Of a stretch of 22,508 nt of DNA, positions 1-7,727 are shown in pieces. The notes under the pieces are model-generated. The model worked only from the letters and a program-made list of their open reading frames with translations. It had not been told where the DNA came from and made no database searches. Source of the stretch: Roseiarcus sp050013915. Its GTDB lineage: Bacteria > Pseudomonadota > Alphaproteobacteria > Rhizobiales > Beijerinckiaceae. Made by a program: the position numbers and the translations under genes. How positions within the stretch are numbered: the first letter of the stretch is position 1; each line of letters begins with the position of its first letter. Location: positions 1 through 22,508 of the forward strand of contig JBEKEI010000066.1 in assembly GCA_050013915.1 (NCBI GenBank), read 5' to 3'.

Positions 1-1533
1 CGCGACCGGATCGGCCTGAAGCCGCTCTACTACGCGATCGACCGCGGCAGGCTGGCGTTCGCCAGCGAGATCAAGGCGCTGCTGACGGACCCGGCGCTGC
101 CGCGCGCGATCGACGAGGAGGCGTTCTTCCATTACCTCAGCTTTCTCGCGACTCCGGCGCCCGACACGCTGTTCGGCGGAATCCGCAAACTCGCCAACGG
201 CTGCATGCTGGTCGCCGCGCCGTCCGGGTCGATCCGCCAGGAGCGCTACTGGGACGCGCTCGCGGCTACGACCGGCGTGACCGGCGACGACGACGAAATC
301 GCCGAACGCCTCGCGGCGGCGCTGCGCGAATCGGTGCGGCTGCGCAAGATGGGCGACGTCCCGGTCGGCGTGTTCCTGTCGGGAGGACTGGATTCCAGCG
401 TGATCGCCGCACTGGCCGCCGAGGGCGAGGCGCGGCCGGTCAAGACGTTCTCGATCGGCTACGACCGCGACTATCCGAGCTACGCGAATGAATTCGCCTT
501 CGCCCTGCAGGCTGCGCGCCACGCAGGCGCCGAGCACCACGAATGCGTGCTCACGGCGGCCGACCTCGCGGCCTTTCTGCCCGCCATGGCCGAAATGCAG
601 GACGAGCCGATCGCCGACCCCGTCTGCGCGCCGCTGCATCGCCTGGCCCGCCTCGCGCGCGCCAACGGCGTCGTAGTCGCGCAGGTCGGGGAAGGCGCCG
701 ACGAATTGTTCTGGGGCTATCCCGGTTGGAAGCGCGCCCTCGGACTGCAGCGGCTCGCCGACCGCGCGCCGATCCCGGCCGCGTTCGAGCGCGTCGCCCT
801 CGCAGGCCTGCGCGCGGCCGGCCGGCGGGAGTGCCAACCCTACGACTGGCTCGACCGCCATGCGCAGGGCCGTCCGATCTTCTGGGGCGGCGCGGAGGCG
901 TTTAGCGCCGCCGGCAAGCGCGCGCTGCTGTCGCCGCGGATGCGCGAGAAATTCACCGGTCATTCCTCCTGGGAAGCCATCCGGCCGATCCACGACCGCT
1001 ACCGGGCCGGGAGCGACGGAGCTTCGTCGCTCTCGTGGATGAGCTATCTCGACCTCAATTTCCGCTTGCCCGAGTTGCTGCTGATGCGCGTCGACAAGAT
1101 GACGATGGCGGCGAGCGTGGAGGCGCGCGCGCCTTTCCTCGATCACGAGTTGGTGGCCCTCGCGCTCGGCATTCCCGAAGCGGCGAAGACTCGCGGCGGG
1201 GCGCTGAAGGCGATTCTGAAGCGGGCGGTGCGTGGAATCATACCCGACGCGATTGTCGACCGCCCCAAGCAAGGCTTTGGGGTGCCCGTGCGGGAGTGGC
1301 TCACCGCCGACCTGTTGCACGTCGCAATGCCAGTGGTATCGGCGTTCGTCGCGCAGACCGATCTGCTCGATCCCCGGGCCACGCAAGCGCTGTTCGCCGA
1401 CCCGCGGCGGGCGACGTTGCGCTGGCCGATTCTCAACGCCGCGCTCTGGTGGGACCGGTTCGTCAGGCGCGGCTCGGACGCGGCGCCGGCGACTTCCGCG
1501 GTAGGTCTCACCGAGGCGGACGCGCGAGGCTGA
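1..1533 (+). CDS. asnB: Asparagine synthetase-type amidotransferase (5' end outside window)
   Basis: Glutamine-dependent amidotransferase of the AsnB family: an N-terminal class II glutaminase releases ammonia and a C-terminal synthetase domain adenylates a carboxylate and amidates it. The reading frame is open from base 1, beginning with RDRIGLKPLYY, the last part of the glutaminase domain. About 510 residues are visible, so roughly the first 100-125, including the catalytic Cys, lie upstream. The synthetase domain is intact: pyrophosphate loop LSGGLDSS at 376-399, then GEGADELFWGY, VDKMTMAASVEARAPFLDHE and PKQGFGVPVREW. It ends 9 bp before the heparinase-like gene and is probably co-transcribed with it. 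AsnB homologues in polysaccharide loci often amidate sugar carboxylates rather than make free asparagine. With wecB and wecC nearby a uronic acid substrate is possible, but that is inference. The family call is secure; the substrate is not known. Confidence 0.95.
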   Translation, partial: RDRIGLKPLYYAIDRGRLAFASEIKALLTDPALPRAIDEEAFFHYLSFLATPAPDTLFGGIRKLANGCMLVAAPSGSIRQERYWDALAATTGVTGDDDEIAERLAAALRESVRLRKMGDVPVGVFLSGGLDSSVIAALAAEGEARPVKTFSIGYDRDYPSYANEFAFALQAARHAGAEHHECVLTAADLAAFLPAMAEMQDEPIADPVCAPLHRLARLARANGVVVAQVGEGADELFWGYPGWKRALGLQRLADRAPIPAAFERVALAGLRAAGRRECQPYDWLDRHAQGRPIFWGGAEAFSAAGKRALLSPRMREKFTGHSSWEAIRPIHDRYRAGSDGASSLSWMSYLDLNFRLPELLLMRVDKMTMAASVEARAPFLDHELVALALGIPEAAKTRGGALKAILKRAVRGIIPDAIVDRPKQGFGVPVREWLTADLLHVAMPVVSAFVAQTDLLDPRATQALFADPRRATLRWPILNAALWWDRFVRRGSDAAPATSAVGLTEADARG

Positions 1534-1542
1534 TCGCTAGCC

Positions 1543-3717
1543 ATGAGCCAATGGGCGAGTTATCTGCGCGCCGCCCTGCGGCATCCCCCGCACGTGTCGG
1601 CCGTCAAGGCGCTCGGGCTCGGCCTGCGACTGGGCGGCGAGGCGGTCGCGCGCCGGCGCGACCGGCGCGCCCCGACCTTTCTGGATGCGGCGCCCGAAGG
1701 ACCCCTGCGCCGCCGCATCCGGCTCGGCGACCGCCCGACGTCGCCCGAGACCGACGCCGCGCTCGCGCGGGCGACCGCCCAATATCTCGCCCATCGCTTC
1801 GATCTCCTGGGATCGGGCTGGACGCAGGTCCGCCACGGCGCCGACTGCCCGGGACTCGAGGGCCATCGATTTGCGTCCGCCCCACGCGTGACGGCCGATG
1901 CCGAGGGTGACTGGCTCGTCGGCCGCGTCAACGCCGCCAATCTCGGGGAAAGCCGGCGCATCTGGCGGCTGATCGGCGCGCCCTATGAGCCGATCGACTG
2001 GCAGCTGGATTTCAGGTCGGGCTACAGATGGTCTGAGCGCACGCATTTCCTGGACCTTCGCTACGGTCGCGTCCTCGGCGCGGACGTCAAGATTCCCTGG
2101 GAGCTCGCCCGCATGCAGCATCTGGCGCAGCTCGCGCTGGCCTACCGGCGTGCGGCCGGGGGCGCGCCCGGCTTCCTCGCGCCGGCGCTCTATCGCGACG
2201 CGATGCGCAGTCAGACGCTCGATTTCATCGCGACCAACCCGCCGCGCTTCGGCGTGAACTGGGCTTGCGCGATGGATGTGGCGATCCGCGCGGTCAACAT
2301 ATTGATCGCGCTCGACCTGTTCCTCGACGCCGGCGCCGCCTTCGATTCCGCGTTCCTTGATCTCGTCCGCCGCTCAGTCGCCGAGCACGGCCGCCACGTG
2401 CTCGCCAATCTCGAATGGGCGCACACCGGTCGAGGCAATCATTATCTCGCCGACATCGTCGGCCTTCTCTTCGTCGCGGCCTATCTGCCGCGCATGCCGG
2501 AGACCGACGCCTGGTTCGAATTCGCCGCGCGCGAATTCATCGCCGAAGGCGCCGGACAGTTTCTCGCCGACGGCGGCTATGGAGAATCCTCGACCGGCTA
2601 TCACCGGCTCGGTGGCGAGCTCCTCGCCTTCGGAATCGCGGTTCTACTGGGCGTCGACGAGGACGAGGCGCGGATCTTCGAGCGGCCGCAGGCGAGGCTG
2701 GCCGTCAGGCCGCCGCAGCCGCCGGCGCGGTCGCCGCTACACGAGCTCGGCCGAGGCCTGATCTCGCCGCTGCCGTCCGCGCTGTTCGCAACCCTCGGCG
2801 GCGCCGGCCGTCTCTCGCGCGACGCGACCAAGCCGGCGGGGGAGGTCGTTCAATGGGGCGACAATGATTCTGGGCGGCTGATCAAGCCTCAGCCCGCGCG
2901 CGAGCGCGCCGACGGGCGCGTGCTGGAGGACGCGCTCGACCATCGCGGATTCGTCGCGGCGGCGGCGGCGCTCACCGGGCAGGAGCGGCTCGGAGCCTGG
3001 GCCGGCGACCGGATCGAGGGCGAGATCGCGCGGGCGCTCGCGCGCGGGCGCGCGGTTCCGGTCGCCGTGAGTCGCGCGAGCGCCCTCCCCGGCTCATCGA
3101 CGCTCGAAGGGATTCTGGAATCGATCGCCCGACTGGCGCCCGATTCGCGCCGCGTCGTGGCGATACCCCTGCCTGCGGGCGCCATGGCGGACGTCCGCCT
3201 CGCCGCCTATCCGCAGTTCGGGCCTTACGCATTGGTCGGTCCGCGGCTATTCCTCGCGATCCGGCTCCCGGCGCGCGAATTCGGCGACGCGCGGGGACAT
3301 GCGCACGACGACATGCTGGCGGTGGAGCTGCAGATCGACGGCTGCGACGTGCTCACCGATCCCGGCACGTTCGTCTACACGCCCCTCCCCGCCGAGCGGA
3401 ACCTCTATCGGGCGGCGGCGGCCCATTCCGTGCCCCGCCCGGAGGGGGGCGGCGGGACCGACCTCGCGCGCGGCCTGTTCGAGATGGCCGCCGCGCCGGG
3501 CGGCCAATGCCTCTTTCTTGGGGATCGAGGCTTTGCCGGGCGCGCCTTCGGGCCCGATTGGGTGACAATCCGGGTCGTCTCGTGCGAGACTGATCGCATT
3601 GAGATCGTTGACGCCTGTCTGACCGGCCCTCTCGCACCGCTCGCGAGGGCGGCGAATCTTCCCTCCGTCTGTCGTGGCTATGGCGCAAAGACCGCGAATC
3701 CTCCTCGTGCTCGTTGA
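1543..3717 (+). CDS. Heparinase II/III-family protein, no signal peptide
   Basis: A 724-residue protein with the two-part heparinase II/III architecture. An alpha/alpha-toroid occupies about residues 75-370, with NWACAMDVAIRAVN at 239-252, GNHYLADIVGLLF at 298-310 and GESSTGYHR at 347-355. A C-terminal beta-sandwich starts near 540, with GHAHDDMLAVEL at 585-596 and DPGTFVYT at 606-613. Family members cleave acidic polysaccharides such as heparan sulfate or alginate by beta-elimination, using His/Tyr residues in these motifs. The usual AHNT segment here reads AHSV. The N-terminus (MSQWASYLRAALRHPP) has no Sec signal, so a cytoplasmic location is inferred. The start is the ATG 9 bp after the asnB stop, without a strong ribosome binding site. 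The 3' end overlaps the next gene by 38 bp. It is a paralogue of the C-terminal part of the 11520-14312 product. A role in trimming or editing the polymer is likely but unproven. Confidence 0.9.
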   Translation: MSQWASYLRAALRHPPHVSAVKALGLGLRLGGEAVARRRDRRAPTFLDAAPEGPLRRRIRLGDRPTSPETDAALARATAQYLAHRFDLLGSGWTQVRHGADCPGLEGHRFASAPRVTADAEGDWLVGRVNAANLGESRRIWRLIGAPYEPIDWQLDFRSGYRWSERTHFLDLRYGRVLGADVKIPWELARMQHLAQLALAYRRAAGGAPGFLAPALYRDAMRSQTLDFIATNPPRFGVNWACAMDVAIRAVNILIALDLFLDAGAAFDSAFLDLVRRSVAEHGRHVLANLEWAHTGRGNHYLADIVGLLFVAAYLPRMPETDAWFEFAAREFIAEGAGQFLADGGYGESSTGYHRLGGELLAFGIAVLLGVDEDEARIFERPQARLAVRPPQPPARSPLHELGRGLISPLPSALFATLGGAGRLSRDATKPAGEVVQWGDNDSGRLIKPQPARERADGRVLEDALDHRGFVAAAAALTGQERLGAWAGDRIEGEIARALARGRAVPVAVSRASALPGSSTLEGILESIARLAPDSRRVVAIPLPAGAMADVRLAAYPQFGPYALVGPRLFLAIRLPAREFGDARGHAHDDMLAVELQIDGCDVLTDPGTFVYTPLPAERNLYRAAAAHSVPRPEGGGGTDLARGLFEMAAAPGGQCLFLGDRGFAGRAFGPDWVTIRVVSCETDRIEIVDACLTGPLAPLARAANLPSVCRGYGAKTANPPRAR

Positions 3718-4915
3718 GGGCCTCGCCGAAACCGTGATCGATTCGGCGGTGCTCGAACATGCGCGCCAGGCGCGGGACCAAGGGGTGGCGACCTTCGAGA
3801 TCTGGGCGTTGTGCTGGAGCGGCCGGATGCATCGCCAGGCTCGCGCGCGGCTCGATGGGGCGCGCGCGCTGGCAGGTTGCGAAGTGCGGCTGCTGCGTGG
3901 CGTGCGCCCGGGATGTCCGTTTTCGACCTGGTTCAACGCCATGCTGCTTCGGCTGGCCATGCTGCGGCGCGCGGCGCGCCTCGACCTCATCCATGCGCGC
4001 GATGCCTACGCCACCGCGGTCTGCGCGATGGCGTGGCCGGGAAAGACGCCCCTGATCTGGGACTGCCGGGGCGACGGCGTCGCCGAAAGCGCCGAAAGAT
4101 TGTCGGCGCTCGGCTGGCTGCCGCGATGGATCAGGCAGGTCAAGCAGCGAACGGTCCAGCGCGTCCACGCACGCGCTGCGGCGGCATGCGACGGCCAGAT
4201 CTTCGTCAGCCGCGGCCTGGCCGAATCGGCGCCCCGCGCCGCCGGCCGCAAGCCGTCGGCGATCATTCCGAGCGCGGCCTCGGAGGCCCTGTTCTATTTC
4301 GACGCCGTCCTGCGCGAAAGGGTTCGCGCCGACCTCGGGTATGGGCCGGACAACCGCATCTTCATCTATTGCGGCTCGCTCGCGCCGCATCAGTGCTTCC
4401 GCGAGATCGTCGATCAGTTCCGGTCGGTCGCCGGGCAGGACCGCGGTGCGCGATTGCTGGTGCTGACGCCCGAGGTCGCGGCCGCCCGACGCCAGGTCTC
4501 CGGGCTCGATCGGCGCCTAGTGACGATCCTGTGCGCGGGCTTCGGACAGGTGAACCACTATCTGAACGCTGCGGACGCGGCCTTCATGACCCGTCGGCCG
4601 ACTGCCGCCAACGCCGTCGCGTCGCCGGTGAAATTCGCGGAATATTCGCTCGCCGGCCTGCCCGTGATCATGTCGGAGGCGGTCGTCGACGCGTGGCGTC
4701 TGGCCGGCGAACTCGGCAATCGCGCCTCGATCGAAGGCGCGCGCGTACTGCTGTCGCCAGCCTTCGAGCGCCCGGAGGTCGCGCGGCGGGCGCGACTCCT
4801 GCTCGGCAAGCGAGGCTTTACGCACCGATATGACGGGCTCGTCCGCGCGGTCCTGCGGCGGAGACAGATCGTCGACGACGATGAGCGGACGCAGCATCCG
4901 GTCGGACAGGGGTAG
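3680..4915 (+). CDS. GT4-like (GT-B fold) glycosyltransferase
   Basis: A 411-residue protein resembling GT4 glycosyltransferases, which transfer a sugar from a nucleotide donor to a growing glycan on the cytoplasmic face of the inner membrane. The N-terminal Rossmann half begins RPRILLVLVEG and contains LDLIHARDAYATAV near residues 101-114. The C-terminal half begins near IFIYCGSLAPHQ (227-238) and contains KFAEYSLAGLPVIMSE (318-333). That segment matches the donor-binding region that usually holds an E-x7-E motif, but only its first acidic position is clear here. The chosen start is the ATG at 3680; a GTG two codons earlier (3674) is equally possible and neither has a clear ribosome binding site. 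The gene overlaps the end of the heparinase-like gene, suggesting coupled translation. It faces the convergent metalloprotease gene across a 39 bp gap. Donor and acceptor cannot be told from sequence. Confidence 0.85.
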   Translation: MAQRPRILLVLVEGLAETVIDSAVLEHARQARDQGVATFEIWALCWSGRMHRQARARLDGARALAGCEVRLLRGVRPGCPFSTWFNAMLLRLAMLRRAARLDLIHARDAYATAVCAMAWPGKTPLIWDCRGDGVAESAERLSALGWLPRWIRQVKQRTVQRVHARAAAACDGQIFVSRGLAESAPRAAGRKPSAIIPSAASEALFYFDAVLRERVRADLGYGPDNRIFIYCGSLAPHQCFREIVDQFRSVAGQDRGARLLVLTPEVAAARRQVSGLDRRLVTILCAGFGQVNHYLNAADAAFMTRRPTAANAVASPVKFAEYSLAGLPVIMSEAVVDAWRLAGELGNRASIEGARVLLSPAFERPEVARRARLLLGKRGFTHRYDGLVRAVLRRRQIVDDDERTQHPVGQG

Positions 4916-4941
4916 CCGGCGCCGGCCGCGGCACAGCCGCG
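4915..4941. terminator. Inverted repeats in the convergent gap, possible terminator
   Basis: The 39 bp between two convergent stop codons (4915 and 4955) is rich in dyad symmetry. A perfect 12 bp palindrome, GCCGGCGCCGGC, spans 4915-4926. Directly after it is a 6 bp stem, CGCGGC/GCCGCG, with an ACA loop at 4927-4941. Either could fold in transcripts from both strands. Neither side has a T-tract, so this is not a canonical intrinsic terminator. The call rests on position and symmetry, and such symmetry also arises by chance in GC-rich DNA. Confidence 0.35.
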
Positions 4942-4954
4942 ACGCGCCGATCGC

Positions 4955-7558
4955 TCAGGCGGTCGGGTTGGCGAGGAGGCTCGCGGGTGCGGAGTCTGTC
5001 ATCGTCACGACCGGCGGGTCGCCGATCAGGGTGCCGCCGTGGCCGTCGCTTGCCGAGGTGAACTGCGCGGTGACATACTGGCCGAGAAGCGTCAGATTGG
5101 CGGTATGGAGGCCGTCGGTGACCATCAGCGTGCCGCTGAGATTGCTTGCGGCCTCCGTGAAGCCGAACTGCGTCGACGAGCCGAATCCGATATCCGAGAG
5201 GTCGAGATGTTCGGGCTGGCCAAAGCCGGCGATCAGGCCGCCGAAGGGGACCGAGGCGTCCAGCCGCAGCGTGCCGCCGCCGGAGGCGGCGAAAGCGATC
5301 GCGGCCGACCCGTCGACTGCGCCGCTCGTCAGTTCGAGCGTGCCGCTGTCGATCGCGACGCCGTTGACGACGCCGCCAGACACGACGTAGCCATAACCGC
5401 CGCTGATCGTGGTCCCGTTGGCGACCCCGCCAGAGGAGACATAGTCGAAGCCGCCGGTTTCGATAAGCGCGCCGCTCGCCACACCATAGACGACCTGCGC
5501 GCCGCCGCTGACGACCGTTCCGATCGCGCTCCCGCCCGCCTCGACATATTCGTCGCCGCCGAGGACCATTGTGCCGCTCGCCGTCCCGCCGGAGTAGATG
5601 TAGTCGGCGCCGCCGCTGGCGTCGGTTGTTCCGAGGACGACGCCGAGCACGGTCTCGACCCCGCTGTTGACGATTGTTCCGCTCGCCGTCGCCCCGGCGT
5701 AGACATATTCGTAGCCGCCGCTGTTGATCGCGGTCGCGGTCGTGGTTCCATAGGCCACTTCGGCGCCGCCGTCGACGGTCGCGCTGAGCGCGGCGGCGCC
5801 GACCTCGACATATTCATGACCGGCGCTAAGCGTCGTCGCGCGGTCGACGCTGCCGGCGTAGACGTACTCATAACCGGCGCTCTCGATCGTCGCCCCGTGG
5901 GTCGAGCCATAGACGACGAGGATGCCGCTGTTGACGAGCCCGCCGCTCGCGCTGCCGCCGGCCTCGAGATATTCGTAGGCGCCGCTGTTGACCGCTGTTC
6001 CGCTGGTCATCCCGTAGATGAGTTGTTCGCCGCCGTCGACCGTCGTGCCGTTTGCCGTACCGCCGATCTCGACATATTCGACGCTGCCGCTCACCGTCGC
6101 GCCGATCGCTACGCCGCCCGCCTCGACGTAGTCGTAGCCGTGCGCCTTGTCGACCTCGCCGCTCGTGACGCCGTAGACGACCGCGACGCCGCTGGTGACG
6201 AGCGCCACCGCCGCCGTGCCCCCGGCTTCGACATAGAGATAGGCGCCGGCGCTCGCCGACGTTCCGGAGGCCGCCCCGTAGATCATCTGGGCGCCGCCAA
6301 CGAGCGTTGTCCCGCTCGCCACGCCGCCCGCCTCGACAAAATCGTGGCCGCTGTTCACCGTCGCGCCGTTCGCGACTCCGCCCGATTCGACATAGGCTGC
6401 GCCGCCGTTGAAGATCGCGGCGCCCGAATCCGTCCCGTATATGACTTCGAGAGCCCCGCTCGACACGGTGGTCGCGCTCGCGGCGCCGCCGGCCGATATC
6501 TGGAGGCGGCCCCCGCTAAGCGTGGCGTAGAGCGACGTTCCGCCCGCCTGGACGCCGAGGTAGCCGCCGCTCAGCACCGTATAGCCACTTGTCGCCTGGC
6601 CTGCGGAAATGTAATCGGTCTGCGTGTTGGATACGACGAGGCCCGGCGCGTCCCAGCCCAGCACACCCATGAGTTCGAGGTCGGCCGGCGACACCGAGTT
6701 GATGACGTTGGGCGAACTGAAGGCCAGATAGGAATCGTTTCCCATCGACGACGCCCAGTCGCCGAGATCTCCGCCAGCGACCGTATTCCAATTGCCTAGA
6801 TCGGTCGCGCCGTTGTTGATCGAGAAATAGGCGGTGTTGGCCACCGGCGGTGTCGCGGTCGTATCGCGCTCGCCCGAGGCGGAATAGCGGAACATGTCCA
6901 TGAGGCTGTAGCTGGTCGTCCCGCTCAGGCCCTCGCCGAGGAAGGAATCGCGGCCCATGACCTCGGAAAACTCGTGCTCGACGACGCCGATGAAATAATA
7001 CTCGCCGGAAGTCGGCGTCGCGGTCGCCGAATAGCTGAACGCGTTGGTGCTGCTGAATCCGACGTAGCCGTCGAGGGCCGCGTTCGTCCCGGAGAGCAGC
7101 CCGACCGCCTTTTCCTGCGCCGTCGTCATCCACATTGTGCCGCCGGCGACCGGAGTGCTGGCCGGCAGGGTGGCGTAGGCGGCCTGCTGCGAGGCAGCGG
7201 GCTCATTGGCGTCGAGCGCGGCGACGGCCTGGGCATAGGGAACGGAAGCGATGTAGGACTCGCTTTCGCCCAGGTTGCCGGCCCCCAGTGAGGTTCCGTC
7301 GATCTCGCCGTAGCCGACGTCGATATTGACAGTCGCCGCGTTGGTGAACACGCTCTCGTAGTAGCTGACGACGTAGTTGACGGCGGCGACGAAGCCGGAG
7401 GGCAGGGCGCTCTGGCTCTGATCGTAGGTGACGTTGAAGACGAGCCCGCCGGCGCCCGATGCGCCAGTGGCGACGTCGGGCCCCGCCGATTCGCCGGAGG
7501 CGTTCTGTCCCGTCGTCGTTTCCACCGTCATCTGCTGCGCGCTCGCACCCGATCCCAT
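4955..7558 (-). CDS. Secreted zincin-like metalloprotease with AIDA-type strand-loop-strand repeats
   Basis: An 867-residue, Gly/Ala/Ser/Thr-rich protein in three parts. Residues about 38-305 resemble the NF038122 family of bacterial metalloproteases: HEFSEVMGRD at 195-204 looks like a zincin helix with Glu in place of the second His, followed by LMDMFRYSASGER at 219-231. Residues about 313-745 are roughly twenty degenerate units of about 20 residues (core like GGYEYVEAGGxASGTTVxSG). They match the autotransporter passenger strand-loop-strand repeat, known from AIDA-I, where it is O-heptosylated. Residues about 745-867 form a Gly-rich tail with LDLSDIGF and SDGHGGTL, and show no outer-membrane beta-barrel. 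No Sec signal peptide is visible, so type I secretion is more likely than autotransport, but this is inference. The ATG at 7558 is preceded in frame by a stop at 7580-7582, which limits the start. The gene lies 169 bp after wzt and probably has its own promoter. No heptosyltransferase is in the window. Confidence 0.82.
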   Translation of the reverse strand: MGSGASAQQMTVETTTGQNASGESAGPDVATGASGAGGLVFNVTYDQSQSALPSGFVAAVNYVVSYYESVFTNAATVNIDVGYGEIDGTSLGAGNLGESESYIASVPYAQAVAALDANEPAASQQAAYATLPASTPVAGGTMWMTTAQEKAVGLLSGTNAALDGYVGFSSTNAFSYSATATPTSGEYYFIGVVEHEFSEVMGRDSFLGEGLSGTTSYSLMDMFRYSASGERDTTATPPVANTAYFSINNGATDLGNWNTVAGGDLGDWASSMGNDSYLAFSSPNVINSVSPADLELMGVLGWDAPGLVVSNTQTDYISAGQATSGYTVLSGGYLGVQAGGTSLYATLSGGRLQISAGGAASATTVSSGALEVIYGTDSGAAIFNGGAAYVESGGVANGATVNSGHDFVEAGGVASGTTLVGGAQMIYGAASGTSASAGAYLYVEAGGTAAVALVTSGVAVVYGVTSGEVDKAHGYDYVEAGGVAIGATVSGSVEYVEIGGTANGTTVDGGEQLIYGMTSGTAVNSGAYEYLEAGGSASGGLVNSGILVVYGSTHGATIESAGYEYVYAGSVDRATTLSAGHEYVEVGAAALSATVDGGAEVAYGTTTATAINSGGYEYVYAGATASGTIVNSGVETVLGVVLGTTDASGGADYIYSGGTASGTMVLGGDEYVEAGGSAIGTVVSGGAQVVYGVASGALIETGGFDYVSSGGVANGTTISGGYGYVVSGGVVNGVAIDSGTLELTSGAVDGSAAIAFAASGGGTLRLDASVPFGGLIAGFGQPEHLDLSDIGFGSSTQFGFTEAASNLSGTLMVTDGLHTANLTLLGQYVTAQFTSASDGHGGTLIGDPPVVTMTDSAPASLLANPTA
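5324..6622 (-). repeat. Coding tandem repeats, strand-loop-strand (AIDA-like)
   Basis: This part of the metalloprotease gene (protein residues about 313-745) encodes about twenty degenerate units of 19-21 residues. Two kinds tend to alternate: a 'GGYEYVEAGG' type and a 'VVYGxTSG' type, giving a longer period near 40 residues in places. Conserved Gly, Tyr and Val and variable loop positions fit a beta-solenoid. The repeats are obvious in protein; at DNA level they have drifted, so they are old or under selection rather than freshly duplicated. Confidence 0.88.
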
Positions 7559-7727
7559 TATTCTTAAGGGCGGAAAGTTTCACTTCTGTTTATTTGCCCG
7601 CAGAATCTATCGGGATCGATCGCGGCGCAAATAAGTCTGCGGCGGCCCGGATCGGCAAGGCAGTTCAACCAAGAACCTCAAATTTTCCGTCGCGATTCGC
7701 GCCTGCCGCCGTGGCGAAGCCGCAACC
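7559..7727 (-). promoter_or_regulatory. Intergenic leader upstream of the metalloprotease gene
   Basis: This 169 bp gap is the longest non-coding stretch in the window and is visibly richer in A+T than the genes around it, especially at 7560-7690. It separates wzt from the downstream gene in the same direction, so it is the natural place for a promoter of the metalloprotease gene and for the end of the export operon. I found no convincing sigma-70 pair and no strong ribosome binding site. The call rests on position and composition only. Confidence 0.3.

Noticed and set aside
4955..5330. C-terminal end of the repeat protein considered as an autotransporter beta-barrel.
   Set aside because: Only about 120 residues follow the repeats, far fewer than the roughly 250-300 of a barrel, and no terminal aromatic residue is present; the protein ends in PTA.
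5324..6622. Regular repeats considered as a CRISPR array or a mobile repeat.
   Set aside because: The period is in protein units of about 20 residues in one open frame, the DNA units are degenerate, and there are no spacers of constant length.
5039..6799. Long plus-strand open frame (586 codons) opposite the metalloprotease gene.
   Set aside because: It is antisense to the repeat-coding region. Its product is compositionally odd (rich in Asp, Arg, Ala) with no recognisable domain, while the minus strand encodes clear conserved motifs.
7203..7583. An alternative minus-strand start (GTG at 7583) beginning MKLSALKNN, which looked like a natural N-terminus for the metalloprotease.
   Set aside because: It is in a different frame from the protease domain and soon becomes Arg-rich. 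The protease frame itself has a stop at 7580-7582, so no longer start exists without a frameshift.
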